Positions 37,737 through 49,785 of a DNA stretch of 64,000 nt are shown here, in pieces. A model generated the notes under the pieces. It was not told the DNA's origin. It was given only the letters and a program-made list of their open reading frames with translations, and did not search any database. Numbering within the stretch: the stretch's first letter is position 1; every line of letters starts with the position of its first letter. The position numbers and the translations under genes were made by a program. Source of the DNA: Heliopora coerulea (lineage: Eukaryota; Cnidaria; Anthozoa; Scleralcyonacea; Helioporidae); contig JASJOG010000659.1 of the NCBI GenBank assembly GCA_030142905.1, forward strand, positions 1 through 64,000. The letters run 5' to 3'.

Positions 37737-40700
37737 TCACTTGGTTAGTGCCAAGGGAGCCTGCCCTCCTTCCTGTTCTGCGGTTTCTCCTTTTTCGACG
37801 TTCTTCACCAGGCGAAACAGAGCCGCCGCTTCCCTGATTCTGCTGAATTCTATACAAAATGCTTGAACTTCGATGAAGATATCCTTAAAAAGAGAATTAT
37901 ACAGGCCTCGGTAAGTGTGATGATCTTGGTAAGTAACGTATAACTTTAATTGTACAATGTTATGCAAGAATATATGTATATAAACATACATGTAAATTTT
38001 TGTAAAAATATATACAATATAGGGTAAAAGTATATATAAAAATATACAAGTACATTTATATAACATATATGTACTATTTACAAAACGAGCAGGAGTGTTT
38101 TATCGGATATAAAGCACCAGGTGATATCCGAATGTTTTGGATCCGATAAAGCACGTGCTGCGAGTTTTTTAAATGTCTTATAAGACAAACCTCTTTATAC
38201 GCGAATTTCCCAAAAAGGCTTGGCAATTTATGTTTTTAAAGGCGAAAAATATTGAGGAGAATTTCAAGAGAATTTCAGGATAAAGCACATGTTTGTATCA
38301 CATATACAGAAACGAAACGGTAATGATTTTCTTTTGTAATTTCCGGATAAATTCTTAATCAGTTATTGACCATTGAACTCTAAAAAGACTAGAACTCTAA
38401 AAAGACTGGAACGATACCTGCAAACTGTATTTTGAAGCCAACATGGAGGCTGACGTGTAGGTCAATTTGCAGGTCATCCCAGTCCGCTACGCGATAAAAC
38501 ACGCAACCTATTGCGAGAAACTTAATCCAAATTTCGGATATTTTTTGACAGTTTTCTTTTTTATCCTTAGTAAGTGGAGGGCAATGTTGGTAGGACTGCA
38601 TATTTGTCAGAATTAACTGTCAATGAAAAGTAAAAGTTCAATATAACTTTTTTCCCACGCGTGTTTTTGACCTACATGGCTGCCCCCATGTCGGCTTCAC
38701 TCAATCGCGAGGCCTGGTACAACGAGATATCGTTCCAGTCTTTTTAGAGTTCAATGAATCAGACTGCCTCAGAAGAATTAGTTGAAGTGAATTCTATCCC
38801 GGGAATAAAATTTTGTTTCGAATGTTATCGGCCACCACAATATTCTCTTCATTCCGCTAAGTTCCCTATTTTTTACATCTGGAGCGGAGTACCCAAAAGC
38901 ATATATTACCTATGAGCGAACGCTCTTCGTCTGAGAGCGAAACGTCTTACTCTAACAACAGCCTCAGTTCGACTCGCCACGGGTCTTCTGTTTTCAATTT
39001 CTACAGTTTCTGAACGTTTCGGCTTTTGACATTTTTCCTTGTCCAATCAATCTTCTATAATATCACTCTGACCAACCCCAGACGACTTTACTCGTCAAGG
39101 AATGATGTCTTGACATGAAAGAGTTCAGTGTAGTCTAACACTAACTACGCAGCACTCAGCTGTCTTATGACTGATGACCGCACTTAAACAAGTTTTTTCA
39201 GTTGACTTCGGCAGTGTAGGTTAATTGTGAAGTTTTCGTTTCATAATACCCTGAGGATGATTCTGAAATGCCATTTTGTTGTCCCGTGGTTTTTGTCTCA
39301 CACAGTACATTTCTTACTGAAGCAAACGTTCTTCTCTGGCAGCGAACATTTTTCAGAAACCTTACCTTCACATCGATGATTTTATTGCGTATCAGGGACT
39401 GAAGAAACACGCAGACCTATAACGAGAGACTCGACTTCTTATACAGTGAGCATAAGGAAAGTTCCTCGACGAAGTCAAATTTTACTGCCAACGTTTGGGC
39501 CCTATCTCTGGCCAAAATTAGGTAGTAATTTTAGAAACATAACCTTACTCTCAGCATTTAAGGCAAGAATTGGAATAGATCTGGTAGAGATGAAAAGTGC
39601 ATGTCAATTCCTGTACAAAACTGCCCCCCTATGGAGTTCCTAATACATTATTGGCAGACTATTTTATTACTATTTCCACTTTTATTATTTATTATTATGA
39701 TGTTTTATACAAGACGATAAAGATTAAGAACATTTACCTACTTCAACATTAGTTTTTAATCACCCTAAATTATCATCAATTATCTGTTATTATGATTATC
39801 GTAATTACTTTATCTGTTCATATCTATGTAGTTGTTTAAGGGTCCATTTACACGGTGCGATCGTCGTATTCGATTGTTCATCCTGGGGTATGTAATTTTG
39901 TTTCAAAGACACAATTCCTGCTTTCAGTTCGCTCACTAATGTAGCAATGCGTGCGTAAGACTCCATTCAGTTAATCGGATACATCAGAAGGTACAATCGC
40001 ACGCGACAGTTGTATCGTGTAAATAGGCCTTAAGAATTCATAGTTTCCCCGATTAGTAAGTCACTGGAGGCATGACAGCAGTTCCCGACACTTATAGTCA
40101 TTCAAAATTCAAGAACCGAAAACACGTTTTTAAGAACTAGATTCCGTTTTGTAGAAAACAAAACGTAAAAGGGTGATCCCATTTGACGAGGTGACGGAAG
40201 GTCTGGATAGGAGGAAGTGACGTACATGAGAACTCGAAGTTAAAACGACATTCACAACCATGATACTGAGTTAAACGTTTCCACATCTCCGTCACTTCCG
40301 CTTTTTCAGCTCGGAAGCGCAACGTCAAAAATTTGTCATTTTTAACACGAAGAGAAAGCGAAAAAGATATTTATGTTTTGAGATATATTGTATTTAGGTG
40401 TCGAGCATCCTGTTTTTCGAAATGATTACTTGCATTGAGAGCATCCTTCCACTAATAAAAAGTGATTACGCTGTTTAACTAACCAATCTGACAAGCCGAT
40501 TCTGCATGTATTTATCCTTTATATTTTCACAAGAGGAGATGCAATTGGAGACGTAAAGATGAACAAATTCTTGAGGTAGATCGACAGCCTATTAAAGCAC
40601 ACATACAAAAAAAATATTACGGGAAATGATCTTCTTGCTACTGGAGTACATTACCTGCCCACAGAAACTTAACCCCAAATAAGTAAACAACAAAACTTAC

Positions 40701-41110
40701 CGTTGTAAGTCTATTAACGACCTCCATCGAATGAAGAGACATTTCCATGTTAACGAGAACGGAAAAATATCTGAAAAGAAAAGAAGAGGTAGAGCAGGCT
40801 GTTTCTGAACAGTGGCCCCCGACATATTAGAGACCTTAAGGACCATGGAATTCCCTGGTCGAGTATTATTGACTTGAAATTTAGTTCTGAGGATTTCCAA
40901 AGATGGAAATTTCCAAATTCCTGTGAAAGAGTGTCAAACTGTTCGGTGGCAATAAACCAAGCTGATCCGCAGATAAACCCTTTGTTAGTGGCAATAACGT
41001 AGCAAATTCTCGGGGAAGCCATGGACATAATCATCTTTGCCAGAAAATCTCAGTTTAAAAAAAAGCGAGTGAGTGTAAGTGTGGTTGTGGGTTTGTGTGA
41101 GTGTGTGCGA

Positions 41111-41200
<90 letters not shown>

Positions 41201-41208
41201 AAGAGAAA

Positions 41209-41254
<46 letters not shown>

Positions 41255-44200
41255 AGACGCCAGGTCTTGACCTCAATTTCCTGCTATCTTGTTTGAATGG
41301 GAAATGTTGCTGTCAACCTTACTCTGTGATTTGATTTGATTGCATAAGCTTCAACAAGACTTCAATGGCAACCAACGGGTTACTTTCAACCAGCTCGGGC
41401 AACTTAAAAAAATAATATGAAAAACATGACCGAACAGGATTTCAAAGGGAAGGCAGGAAGTGAAGTAAGCAAGGTTGTGGGGACGAAGATTGGGAAGTAG
41501 GGAGGAGGGGTGATGGAAGGGGAGAGGGGAGAAACGGGGATAGGGAATACCGGGTACGGAAAGGAGAACTACACCAATCAGATCTGTGACCTATTTATTT
41601 GTTAGTAGAAAGAAACAGTAGTTCAAAACAGTTACAATATAAATCTACAATCATATGTATTTTTTTTCCCGCTAAAATACAGTAACACTACTGGAACGCT
41701 TGCTCACCTTGTTGGGAGTTAATCCAATGTGATACACAAAATTTGGATCATTTTCCAGTTCAGTGAGTACTTGCTACAAAACCAAAGAGTATACGGTGGT
41801 AACGAAATAAATGTCAGGTTTTTAGCTTCAGGGTTTGTTGTATTACTGGACTGTCATGCCCAACACAGACATTTAAGGTTAGTTTAAAGAAATCCTAAAC
41901 AAACAGGTGCTTCTCTGCTTATGACAGACACTTGGCTCCATCAAGCAAAAGGCAGAACCCTATGTGGAACAGTCTCTTTCCCTTCACGGTGCAATCAGTT
42001 AACATCAAACTAGATTCGGTTAAACTACAACATGAAAAATATGATGAATAAAAACCTTCCACCTGTTGCTGTTGCAAAGACAAGCTAGTTTTGAAAGCTT
42101 TGGCCATCAACTGATGAACCTCAGAACCTGTAGAGATTAAAAGAGAGTTAGCAACAAACCAAATACTTCGCTATTTTGGCATTTCGATTACTATGCTAAA
42201 ACCATTGATACAGAGACGACCGAGGAATAACAACTACATTATACCCCACTTAGGGCATATACACTACAAATATTATTCAAACTGGTCCACCACAACATTC
42301 TTGTAAAGATTCACGACTTTTAGTCTTAAATTCACCCCCAGTCACTCTGAACTTGGTACATTCTCGTCCCCAGATCCTATCACTTTATTACCGCGGTCGT
42401 ACGAAAGGTTTAGGAGCCTGGAAACACAGACACATGACAACGTGACTGCCTAATTGAATACAATAAATTGAACCAGAGTTATAAGCAGGGTTGCCACTCG
42501 GGTTTTTTGCATTTCACCAAATCGGTGCCTAAATTTCACCAAATGCCCCGTTTTCATTATAGAGTCTGAATAGAGTAATAGAGAATTTCATATTTCCTTC
42601 ATCAGATCACCAGACTCAGTCCAATTTCACAAGGTTTGGTGAAAAATCACCAGGAGTGGCAACACTGGTTATAAGGACACGCTTTCATCGGCAAAAAACA
42701 GATGTCCTGAAGTATGGACATACTATGTCTGTCTGTCCAGAGCCTTAAAACTTTTCGTACCGCCGAGCTAAAAAGTGACGAGATTTGGGGAGGTATGTGA
42801 GCTTGTAACGGCAATAGTATTATGAAGAAATGTTTGGGGAAGTTCTGAAACGCTCTACCGAATTGACCAGAGAGTTATCAAATCGTATCTGACACAACTT
42901 GCACTAATGCGTTTCAAAATCTTCGTAAGTTGTTTCACCAGAATGAGACATGGTAACCAGTAATGTTTCTGGTCTTTGTCATTTCGAATTCAAGTCTTAC
43001 ATATTGTACACCTATACCTGAATTACTTGAGGCGCATAAAGATCTGTCCCACTCAATTGTCGGCCTTTCTTCGTGGGGATTCATCCACACAAACTATAGA
43101 AGATACCGAAAAGAAAAAAAGGAAAATTAAATAAAGGTTCTAACAGGATTGTGCACATAAGTCGCTGTATTATTGTATTAACAATAATTAATAGTTTCAA
43201 CAAATACGAAGCTGCAACATTTGACGCATTTGACGTTCGTTTGCATCCTTTTGTACTCTTCTGAAAATTAACGGAAGTGTGAAACAATGGGAAAAAATTG
43301 TAAAGGACTGGAACGGATGAATTTAACGTCAAGCGCGGACATTCGCTGTCTGATATTTTTTAAAAGGTATGTTCTGTAGAATTCAATTCATATTTAAATC
43401 CCCAAACAAGATGACATTGAACAGACTAATAGAGATATTAAATCAATGATTCAGAGAGTTGAATGAACATATTGAAAAGGAAAAAAACGATTTCTAAAAA
43501 CTATTGAAGTAGAAAATGGTGCGCAGAAGCATGAATCAAGATACAAACCTCATCTTCGCATTGATATAACGGAGGAGGAATCCGAACAAACTGTGGTTTG
43601 AACGACATTTCACTTGGAGCGTTTTCGCCTACAGAACAAACATTTCTGAGTACAGTAGATGTTGTGCTGGAGAACATAACGAGAGGTATAGACTGCATTT
43701 TAAAGGTCGTAGAACCCACTTTTGAACTCCAATTAAGTCGTTAAATGCAACGAAAGCAGTCTTACAGAATGTAGAGAGTGACAGAGTTTGACTGTTACAG
43801 TTTCCGGCAGAAGGCGTCGGCGGTAGAGGATTGATTTCCCCTGAAAAAGTTTCGTTCCGATAATCATGACAGAAACCTTTTGTATTGTTTTCCTGAATAT
43901 CCTCGCGTCTGTTTCGCACAAAAACTTCTGCGCAAGTCCGTCACAGAAAAAAGGCTGCGCACTGTTGATTTAGAGTAATGACCAAAAGAAGGATAGAGCT
44001 GGACTACAGTGAAAGTTCTGCTTTAGGATACCTCTACAAAGGGAACATAGTCACGAACTTCGGTCTCGGCAAAACATCTATTAACCTCAGTAGCCGTGAT
44101 CTCGGGAATAAAGGGGCACTTCTGTTAAGGGGACAATTCTGTCAAGGATACAACTCTGTGAAGAGGTTACCTCTATTAAGGAGACACCTCTATTAAGGAG

Positions 44201-47200
44201 ACACTTCTATTAAGGAGACACTTCTATTAAGGAGACACCTCTATTAAGGAGACACTTCTATTAAGGAGACACTTCCATTAAGGAGACACCTCTATTAAGG
44301 AGACACTTCTATTAAGAAGACACTTCTATTAAGGAGACACTTCTATCAAGGAGACACTTCTATTAAGGAGACACCTCTATTAAGGAGACACTTCTATTAA
44401 GGAGACAATTCTATTAAGGAGACACTTCTATTAAGGAGACACTTCTATTAAGGAGACACTTCTATTAAGGAGACATCTCTATTAAGGAGACATTTCTATT
44501 AAGGAGACACTTCTGTCAGCCTTGAGGTTTTCCTCTTAACAGAGATTCATTTGTACCTACCTGTCACAAGTGTTTCAGAAATTTGCAAGGCAGCAGAGGA
44601 ATCAAAGCCTGAGCTAGAAAATAAAAAACATTTGTTTAGAAGGGTCAGGGGCATGAGTCTCTGTTTTTTTTGGCTTTTCTTTTTCAAACTGTGAAACAGG
44701 TTTTTTTTTGTTTCCAACAAGGTTACTGAGCAGTTTATTTCACCCAACAAATGGGGTGCACCTGCTGGGCCAGAGACAAAATCCTGTGTCAATAGAGGGT
44801 AGCACTCTCCAAGCTCTCTCTAAAACTCCCAATGTATATAATCAATATATAATCAATAATCAACCAATACAATCAATAATCAACCTGGGAAAATGCTTGA
44901 GTTTTGCCTAGTTAAAGTACATGAATCCATACATTTATCAGTTGATGTTTGCACATTAAGTTAGTCATGATATATTCTTTTCATGTAACCCACAAGATGA
45001 CACTGAAACAGAGAGAGTCACAATACAGCCTCAAGGATAAGCACTGAGTTGTCAAGTGGGTTTCAGTCAGTTTCCTTGTGAGAGAACTCATGAAATGTAT
45101 AAATTTTACCTGTTATCCACATCTGGATCAGCGATAACTACGGGTAATCCTGATTTCACAAGGTGAGGAAGAGAAGAGTGTTGTTGGGCCAGACTGGTCT
45201 GGATTGAACTTATGTCATTTAACTGTAAAAAAAGGACAATACATTGAGACTAGCTTTCTTCAAAGATTAAGGAGCCATGTGAGTATAACCTTTCACTATT
45301 CCTTAGGGTCCATTTACACAACACAATTGTCATATACTAGTGTTCATCCTGGGGTATGTAATGTAGTCTCAAAGGCACAATTCCTAGATTTGATTTGGTC
45401 ACTAATGTAGCATCATGTCCTGAAAACTCTATTGAGATAATTGGATACATCAGAATGAATAATGGTATAGTGTAAAAAAAGCCTTAAATCCCCTACTGCT
45501 CCCCAGTTTTTATTAAATTATTCTCAATAAATAAATTCCTGAAGACCTGCATGGTAAAAAATGACATCTACAGAATATTTGTTAACACCATTAGTGAGCA
45601 CTCTCCTATTGAGTCAGAACTTCCATGTGTGTATGTTGCATTAGAGCCCAAACACACCTTCCGATCTTATGGTTTCATAGCAAACTATTTTTCAATAGTG
45701 TTTTTTATATATAGGATAAATACTGGTAACCAAGAAAGGTTCTATTATATTAATTACTCAATTTCAGTTAAACTCCTTTCTGACATACCTGCCAAAGCCC
45801 CCAGCAGTCTTTTTTTTAAACTATCACTCTTAATACAATAGCTTTTTTGAGTTGCTGACATTAACAGAACCAGGAACATCCCGTTAGTTTAAAAGATGTA
45901 CCTAATTTTTGCAAACTATATCTACACTATATGTCAGACAAAAAGGTCATACTTGTGCTGTTGTAACATCCATGATAAGGATCTGTCGTGGGGTTTTCTT
46001 TAGAAGCTAAAAAAGTAAGAATTGAAATGAGCATGAAAGACATGATCTGTGGGAAAGGAAAACAAAATGCATTTGAGCAAAAAAAATAAACAAAATGTGG
46101 AGGTTGGTAAGTATTGAAGGTTTTAGAGTAGTGTTCATGAAGAAGTATTTTCAGTTACTCCACTATTGGTTGCACTGTCATTTTGTTACAAATGAATAAA
46201 TGTGGACAACCTTTGCAGTTGGTACTGTATTCTCTTAGGTTGAATTTGAACATAAACTGAAATGGAAATACAGCATTAAGACACTTATTCAACAGTTTCA
46301 TAACAGAAAGGGTAGGGGCATTGGCGCCCAGGGATGGTCAAGCAGAATTCCAAGTGGGGATCTTGTGATAAAAATACACCAGTTTGCAAGCTTCTGCAGG
46401 ATATTTCAGAGCAAGTGTTATAAAATGTAGTTGTTTCAACATTATAATTATTATTTTGGAAAAAAGTAGGGGACTATAGCTCCCAGCTACCCTCTACTCT
46501 ACCTTCCTTGTTAGGACCTTGAATTTTTTCAAAAGGTGAATACACCTTTCCACTTGTGATAGAAAACCCTACAGTGCCATACTGATCTTTTACTGTTGAG
46601 ATCAAACTCTGAGACATTTCAACTCTATTTTGAAGTCATTGTCAAACCAATTGTGTATTATATCATGGTCAATAAGAATAATAAAGGTTCAAAAGCATGA
46701 CATGGGGTAGTTTTGGTGGGTACAGGGGAATGAGATAAATAATAATAGTGATGCATGAACATTTAATGAGAAGTCATTAAGGATGTCAGCAAGGCTGATA
46801 AGGTGTAAAAACAAGTACACATGACTGGTAACTAGGATATTAAGTAAGAACAAACAAAGAACAAGAGAGATAAAGAAGCTAGAATAATAAAAAAAGTAAC
46901 TTTCATCATTACTAACATCTTTTGATGGTGTTGTTAACAGCTGGGATAAGAACAGTTTTTCTGTGGAAGTGAGTATAGGCAGACTGTTTGATGGTGAATA
47001 ACTATCATCACTTGATGAATTATTCTAAAATATAAAAAACAATTAATGATATAATAACTTTTGTAAATTTTGTACATTGATACTATGCAGGTAGGAACTT
47101 GGGGTTATTACAAATGACATAATATATAACTAGTACACAATACGCTAACAGTACATGGTATACAGCACATAATTTTCAAATCACTTTACTTTATACTGGT

Positions 47201-48675
47201 TGATACACAGCATACAGAATACATACCAATATTGACACATGGTATGCCAACCAGTATATTGGTTACTAACTACTTTACAGTATAGAATATTAATCAGTAC
47301 AGAATATTAATCAGTACAAAATACACTAATTACTATACATTATACAGAAATATATATAATATATAACAGGGTTCTGCCCAAGACCATATAAGTGCTGGGC
47401 ACCTACAAACCGCAGGTCACCCCCCCCAAAAAAAAAGTCATCAAACAATCCATTCTGGTTTTGAATGAATATCATATTTCACTGAATCACCAGTAAGTAA
47501 TTATGTGCACATTGTGATATAAAATTTGACCAAATAATGGTCAATAATATTAAGTAAAAAAAAGATAACTGGAGGTTTTCTTTTCACATTTGATACTTTT
47601 TGAGTACCATGTGGAAGGGTTCACTTTGGCTTAAGTACCAGGTGGTGCCACTCAGTGCTGAGTGTTACTGCCTGGTATCACCCGCCATGGGCAGAACCCT
47701 GACATAATTTACAATACACAACACACAGCATACTGGTCTATACTTATTCCAGTAAGTTCAACAGGAGATGCAACTCACCAAAAGCTGAACAAAGAAAGAA
47801 GCATAGGGGTTGCTTTGAGGTGGTCCCGTCTTGTACATTTCATAAAGTAAGAACAAAATCGATAATCGTTGACTTGCTGCTGGAAGAAGATCATGCTGTT
47901 GTAGTAATAACATCTACAAAATGACATCCAAACTTAGCGTCAAGAGGATAAACTTTAATCCTTTTCACTTCTAATATAGTAACACAGACAGTGAATGCCA
48001 CACAATGCATTTTTGAGTAGGGGTGCAGTGTGATCAATGATGCACATCCCATCATGCTTGGGCTAACCAGCATGCTCCTAATGTTGATATGCCAGAAAAT
48101 TTGATTGTGCTGGCAGATAAATAATTTGTCATACATCGGGGTCGCTGGATTAAGCCCAAATGTAGCAGTAAAATGTAAAGCAACAGAATCAAACCAACGT
48201 TGAAATACACAACTTTATTATTGCGGCAAAATACAAAAACAGCCGTCTTGAAGATTAAAACAACAAATTGAGCTTGACTTCGTTGGATTTTGTCTGCTTC
48301 TCTGACAGATTAAATAAGTCTTCACTCGCAACAACCCCGGCTACTTGGTGAGTTAACTACACGTAACCAAACTTACCAGAGACGACCCTACACGAAAATG
48401 ATCCTGCCTTTGAAAAGTGTGATGAAACGTCGAGGCTATGCCTTCAAAGGAGGACTGAGACAGGTTATCCTCAGACAAGATGCTACGCGGAAAAAAAAAA
48501 ACAACGTCCGGGAGAATTAGCTCTTGAACACAATTGACTGTCGTGGGTTTACATGTCTGTTCATGGCACTTACGACAGGGCTAAGATTCTAAAACTACGG
48601 CAATTAACCAAAGAATATCTATCAGTTTTGCACGTACCCCAGTAAGGAAGATAGCTCTTTTGATGTCAAAGACAT
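37737..48675 (-). CDS. CNOT11: CCR4-NOT transcription complex subunit 11, complete, 16 exons
   Basis: Exons (minus strand): 48675-48638, 48482-48377, 47913-47779, 47024-46917, 46006-45953, 45222-45110, 44613-44561, 43628-43549, 43093-43018, 42127-42063, 41773-41708, 41402-41323, 40770-40701, 40588-40484, 39416-39366, 37883-37737. All introns are GT..AG and phases join to 1,347 nt (448 aa). The start [12 protein letters not shown] matches internal MSLTPKELSSLL of human CNOT11, so the mammalian Gly-rich N-terminal extension is absent. Later landmarks are [113 protein letters not shown] and [17 protein letters not shown]. The C-terminal conserved domain (~270-430) packs against CNOT10 in the CCR4-NOT deadenylase complex. 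Identity is firm. Exon edges were set by consensus and phase. Confidence 0.96.
38372..38756. mobile_element. MITE in CNOT11 intron 15
   Basis: The inverted ends are TTGAACTCTAAAAAGACT...GGAACGATACC at the left and its complement ending TCTTTTTAGAGTTCAA at the right. The left end has an internal duplication of AACTCTAAAAAGACT. A partial relative lies at 52,855-53,155 inside gene A of the secreted family. Confidence 0.75.
39057..39125. repeat. Short dispersed repeat scrap in CNOT11 intron 15
   Basis: CAGACGACTTTACTCGTCAAGG and neighbouring text match a second copy at about 58,940-58,975 (CAGACGATTTTACTCGTCAGG). Probably remnants of one MITE family. Confidence 0.5.
39840..40029. mobile_element. 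MITE, copy 1 of a family with GGGTCCATTTACAC ends (CNOT11 intron 14)
   Basis: The ends GGGTCCATTTACACGGTGC and (complement of the right end) GGCCTATTTACACGATAC are bordered by TTAA on both sides. The internal GTTCATCCTGGGGTATGTAAT and CACTAATGTAGCA match copy 2 at 45,305. TTA/TTAA borders suggest a PIF-Harbinger- or piggyBac-type element. Confidence 0.8.
41108..41253. repeat. (GA)n microsatellite in CNOT11 intron 12
   Basis: About 146 bp of GAGAGA with occasional GAAAGA. All frames through it are low-complexity artefacts. Confidence 0.95.
42486..42667. mobile_element. hAT-type MITE in CNOT11 intron 9
   Basis: The ends CAGGGTTGCCACTCGGG and (complement) CAGTGTTGCCACTCCTG are flanked by identical GTTATAAG (42,478-42,485 and 42,668-42,675). 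The 8-bp duplication and CAG ends indicate hAT. The element is 182 bp and non-coding. Confidence 0.92.
44110..44515. repeat. 17-bp minisatellite in CNOT11 intron 7
   Basis: CTATTAAGGAGACACTT repeats about 20 times with point variants between 44,165 and 44,515, preceded by looser versions from about 44,110. It ends about 45 bp from exon 7. Confidence 0.93.
45305..45483. mobile_element. MITE, copy 2 of the GGGTCCATTTACAC family (CNOT11 intron 5)
   Basis: It shares GGGTCCATTTACACA, GTTCATCCTGGGGTATGTAAT, GTCACTAATGTAGCA and GATACATCAGAA with the 39,840 copy. TTA borders both ends. Confidence 0.8.
47367..47701. mobile_element. hAT-like MITE in CNOT11 intron 3
   Basis: Perfect 14-bp inverted ends, CAGGGTTCTGCCCA and TGGGCAGAACCCTG. 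The flanks ATATATAA and ACATAATT resemble each other only weakly, so the duplication is uncertain. Length is 335 bp. Confidence 0.8.
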
Positions 48676-48878
48676 TCTGCAACCTGTTCAGAGATTCAAC
48701 CAAGAAAAAGAAAAAAACCTGAGATTTACATCAATCCGCCATCTTGAATCCTGCAAGGCTGTCGGCCTGCAGAAGCCTGGGCCGGGTTAAGACTTGCCCC
48801 CACCACTTTTTTTGCCTCTACTCTTTTACCACCCCTTTGACCACCAGATTTTTCATGAACCAATCTATTAACCACATT

Positions 48879-48932
48879 CAGAAAGAATGTGATATCCATG
48901 ATCAGGATTTGTGGAAGTGTCTTCTTTAGAAG
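48879..48932 (-). pseudogene. Duplicated CNOT11 exon 5-like fragment
   Basis: The minus strand from 48,932 keeps an AG acceptor and reads LLKKTLPQILIMDIT, against [15 protein letters not shown] in true exon 5 (46,006-45,953). Nucleotides match about 80% over ~45 bases. It has no matching donor, and it lies upstream of CNOT11 exon 1, so it cannot be part of the gene as annotated. Confidence 0.7.
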
Positions 48933-49720
48933 CTGATAAAGTTAAGGAAGTTCCGCAATCTTAGATCGATTGCAATTGAGACGAAGTCAGGGAGGTGAAA
49001 ATAATTATACCATCAGGACTTGATGTCACAAGAGATAATGTAAACTGAGATAGATGAGCCAATTATTAAGTTTCGTTTTGGAAAAATTTTCATGAATTCG
49101 TTGTAAAATCAATAACAGATAATAATCCTCGCATTTCTGTGACGTTCCAGTAAGGCAACCATTTCTATCAATGGCCTGGAATTATAATATATGGTGGGCA
49201 GACGGTGTTAAATGATGTTTAAAAACGAAAAAATGTTTCATTTTCCGACCAAGGGCCTTCACTCTAACTTTAAAATTTAGCAAGTTATTGAAACAAAGAA
49301 ATGCCAAATAGGTCTTTTGAAAACTTAAAGGAGCTGATTAAACAACTTACTAAGCCAACTGTGTTCTGCGAACACACCATTTCTTGATGGATTATATTGA
49401 AGGGGAAGTAATTATTTTCCCCTCGCCCAGATCTTGACTGGCCCAAAAAACTGTGAGAATGAAAAATGTGAATAGTTTCTCTTTTGGTGAACCACAATAG
49501 CTGTCTGGACACGGTTCAAATCCAAATGTTTTGGTCTCTGGCAACTACCCCAGTACCAAAACCCTGGCTTGGTAATGTGGACTGTTCTTGTAAAAAAAAA
49601 AAAAATTTTTCTGATGAAAAAGTGTTTAATCCGGGTCTGCCTTGTGTTATCAAACAACCATTGTATTTTTAGGTGCATTTGGAACATCTTTGGTTTTTTC
49701 ACATCTGTAGTCTGAGTTTA

Positions 49721-49785
49721 CAAGTTATCGAAGATATGACAGGAAATTACTTTTTTATAAGGTCAGGAACACTCCCATCCACAAG
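49721..49785 (+). pseudogene. 3'-end remnant of the secreted gene family
   Basis: Positions 49,739-49,781 match 55,220-55,262 in gene A at 41 of 43 bases, covering the codons for NRKLLLYKVRYTPI. A one-base deletion lies just upstream. No further homologous sequence was seen on either side, so only a scrap of a former copy remains. Confidence 0.7.

Noticed and set aside
38087..38168. Small element with ends GAGCAGGAGTGTTTTATCGGA / TCCGATAAAGCACGTGCTGCGAG
   Set aside because: The inverted ends are suggestive, but a related fragment nearby (38,278) blurs the boundaries and no duplication was found.
41021..41334. Arg/Glu-repeat frames in the (GA)n tract
   Set aside because: Microsatellite translation inside a CNOT11 intron.
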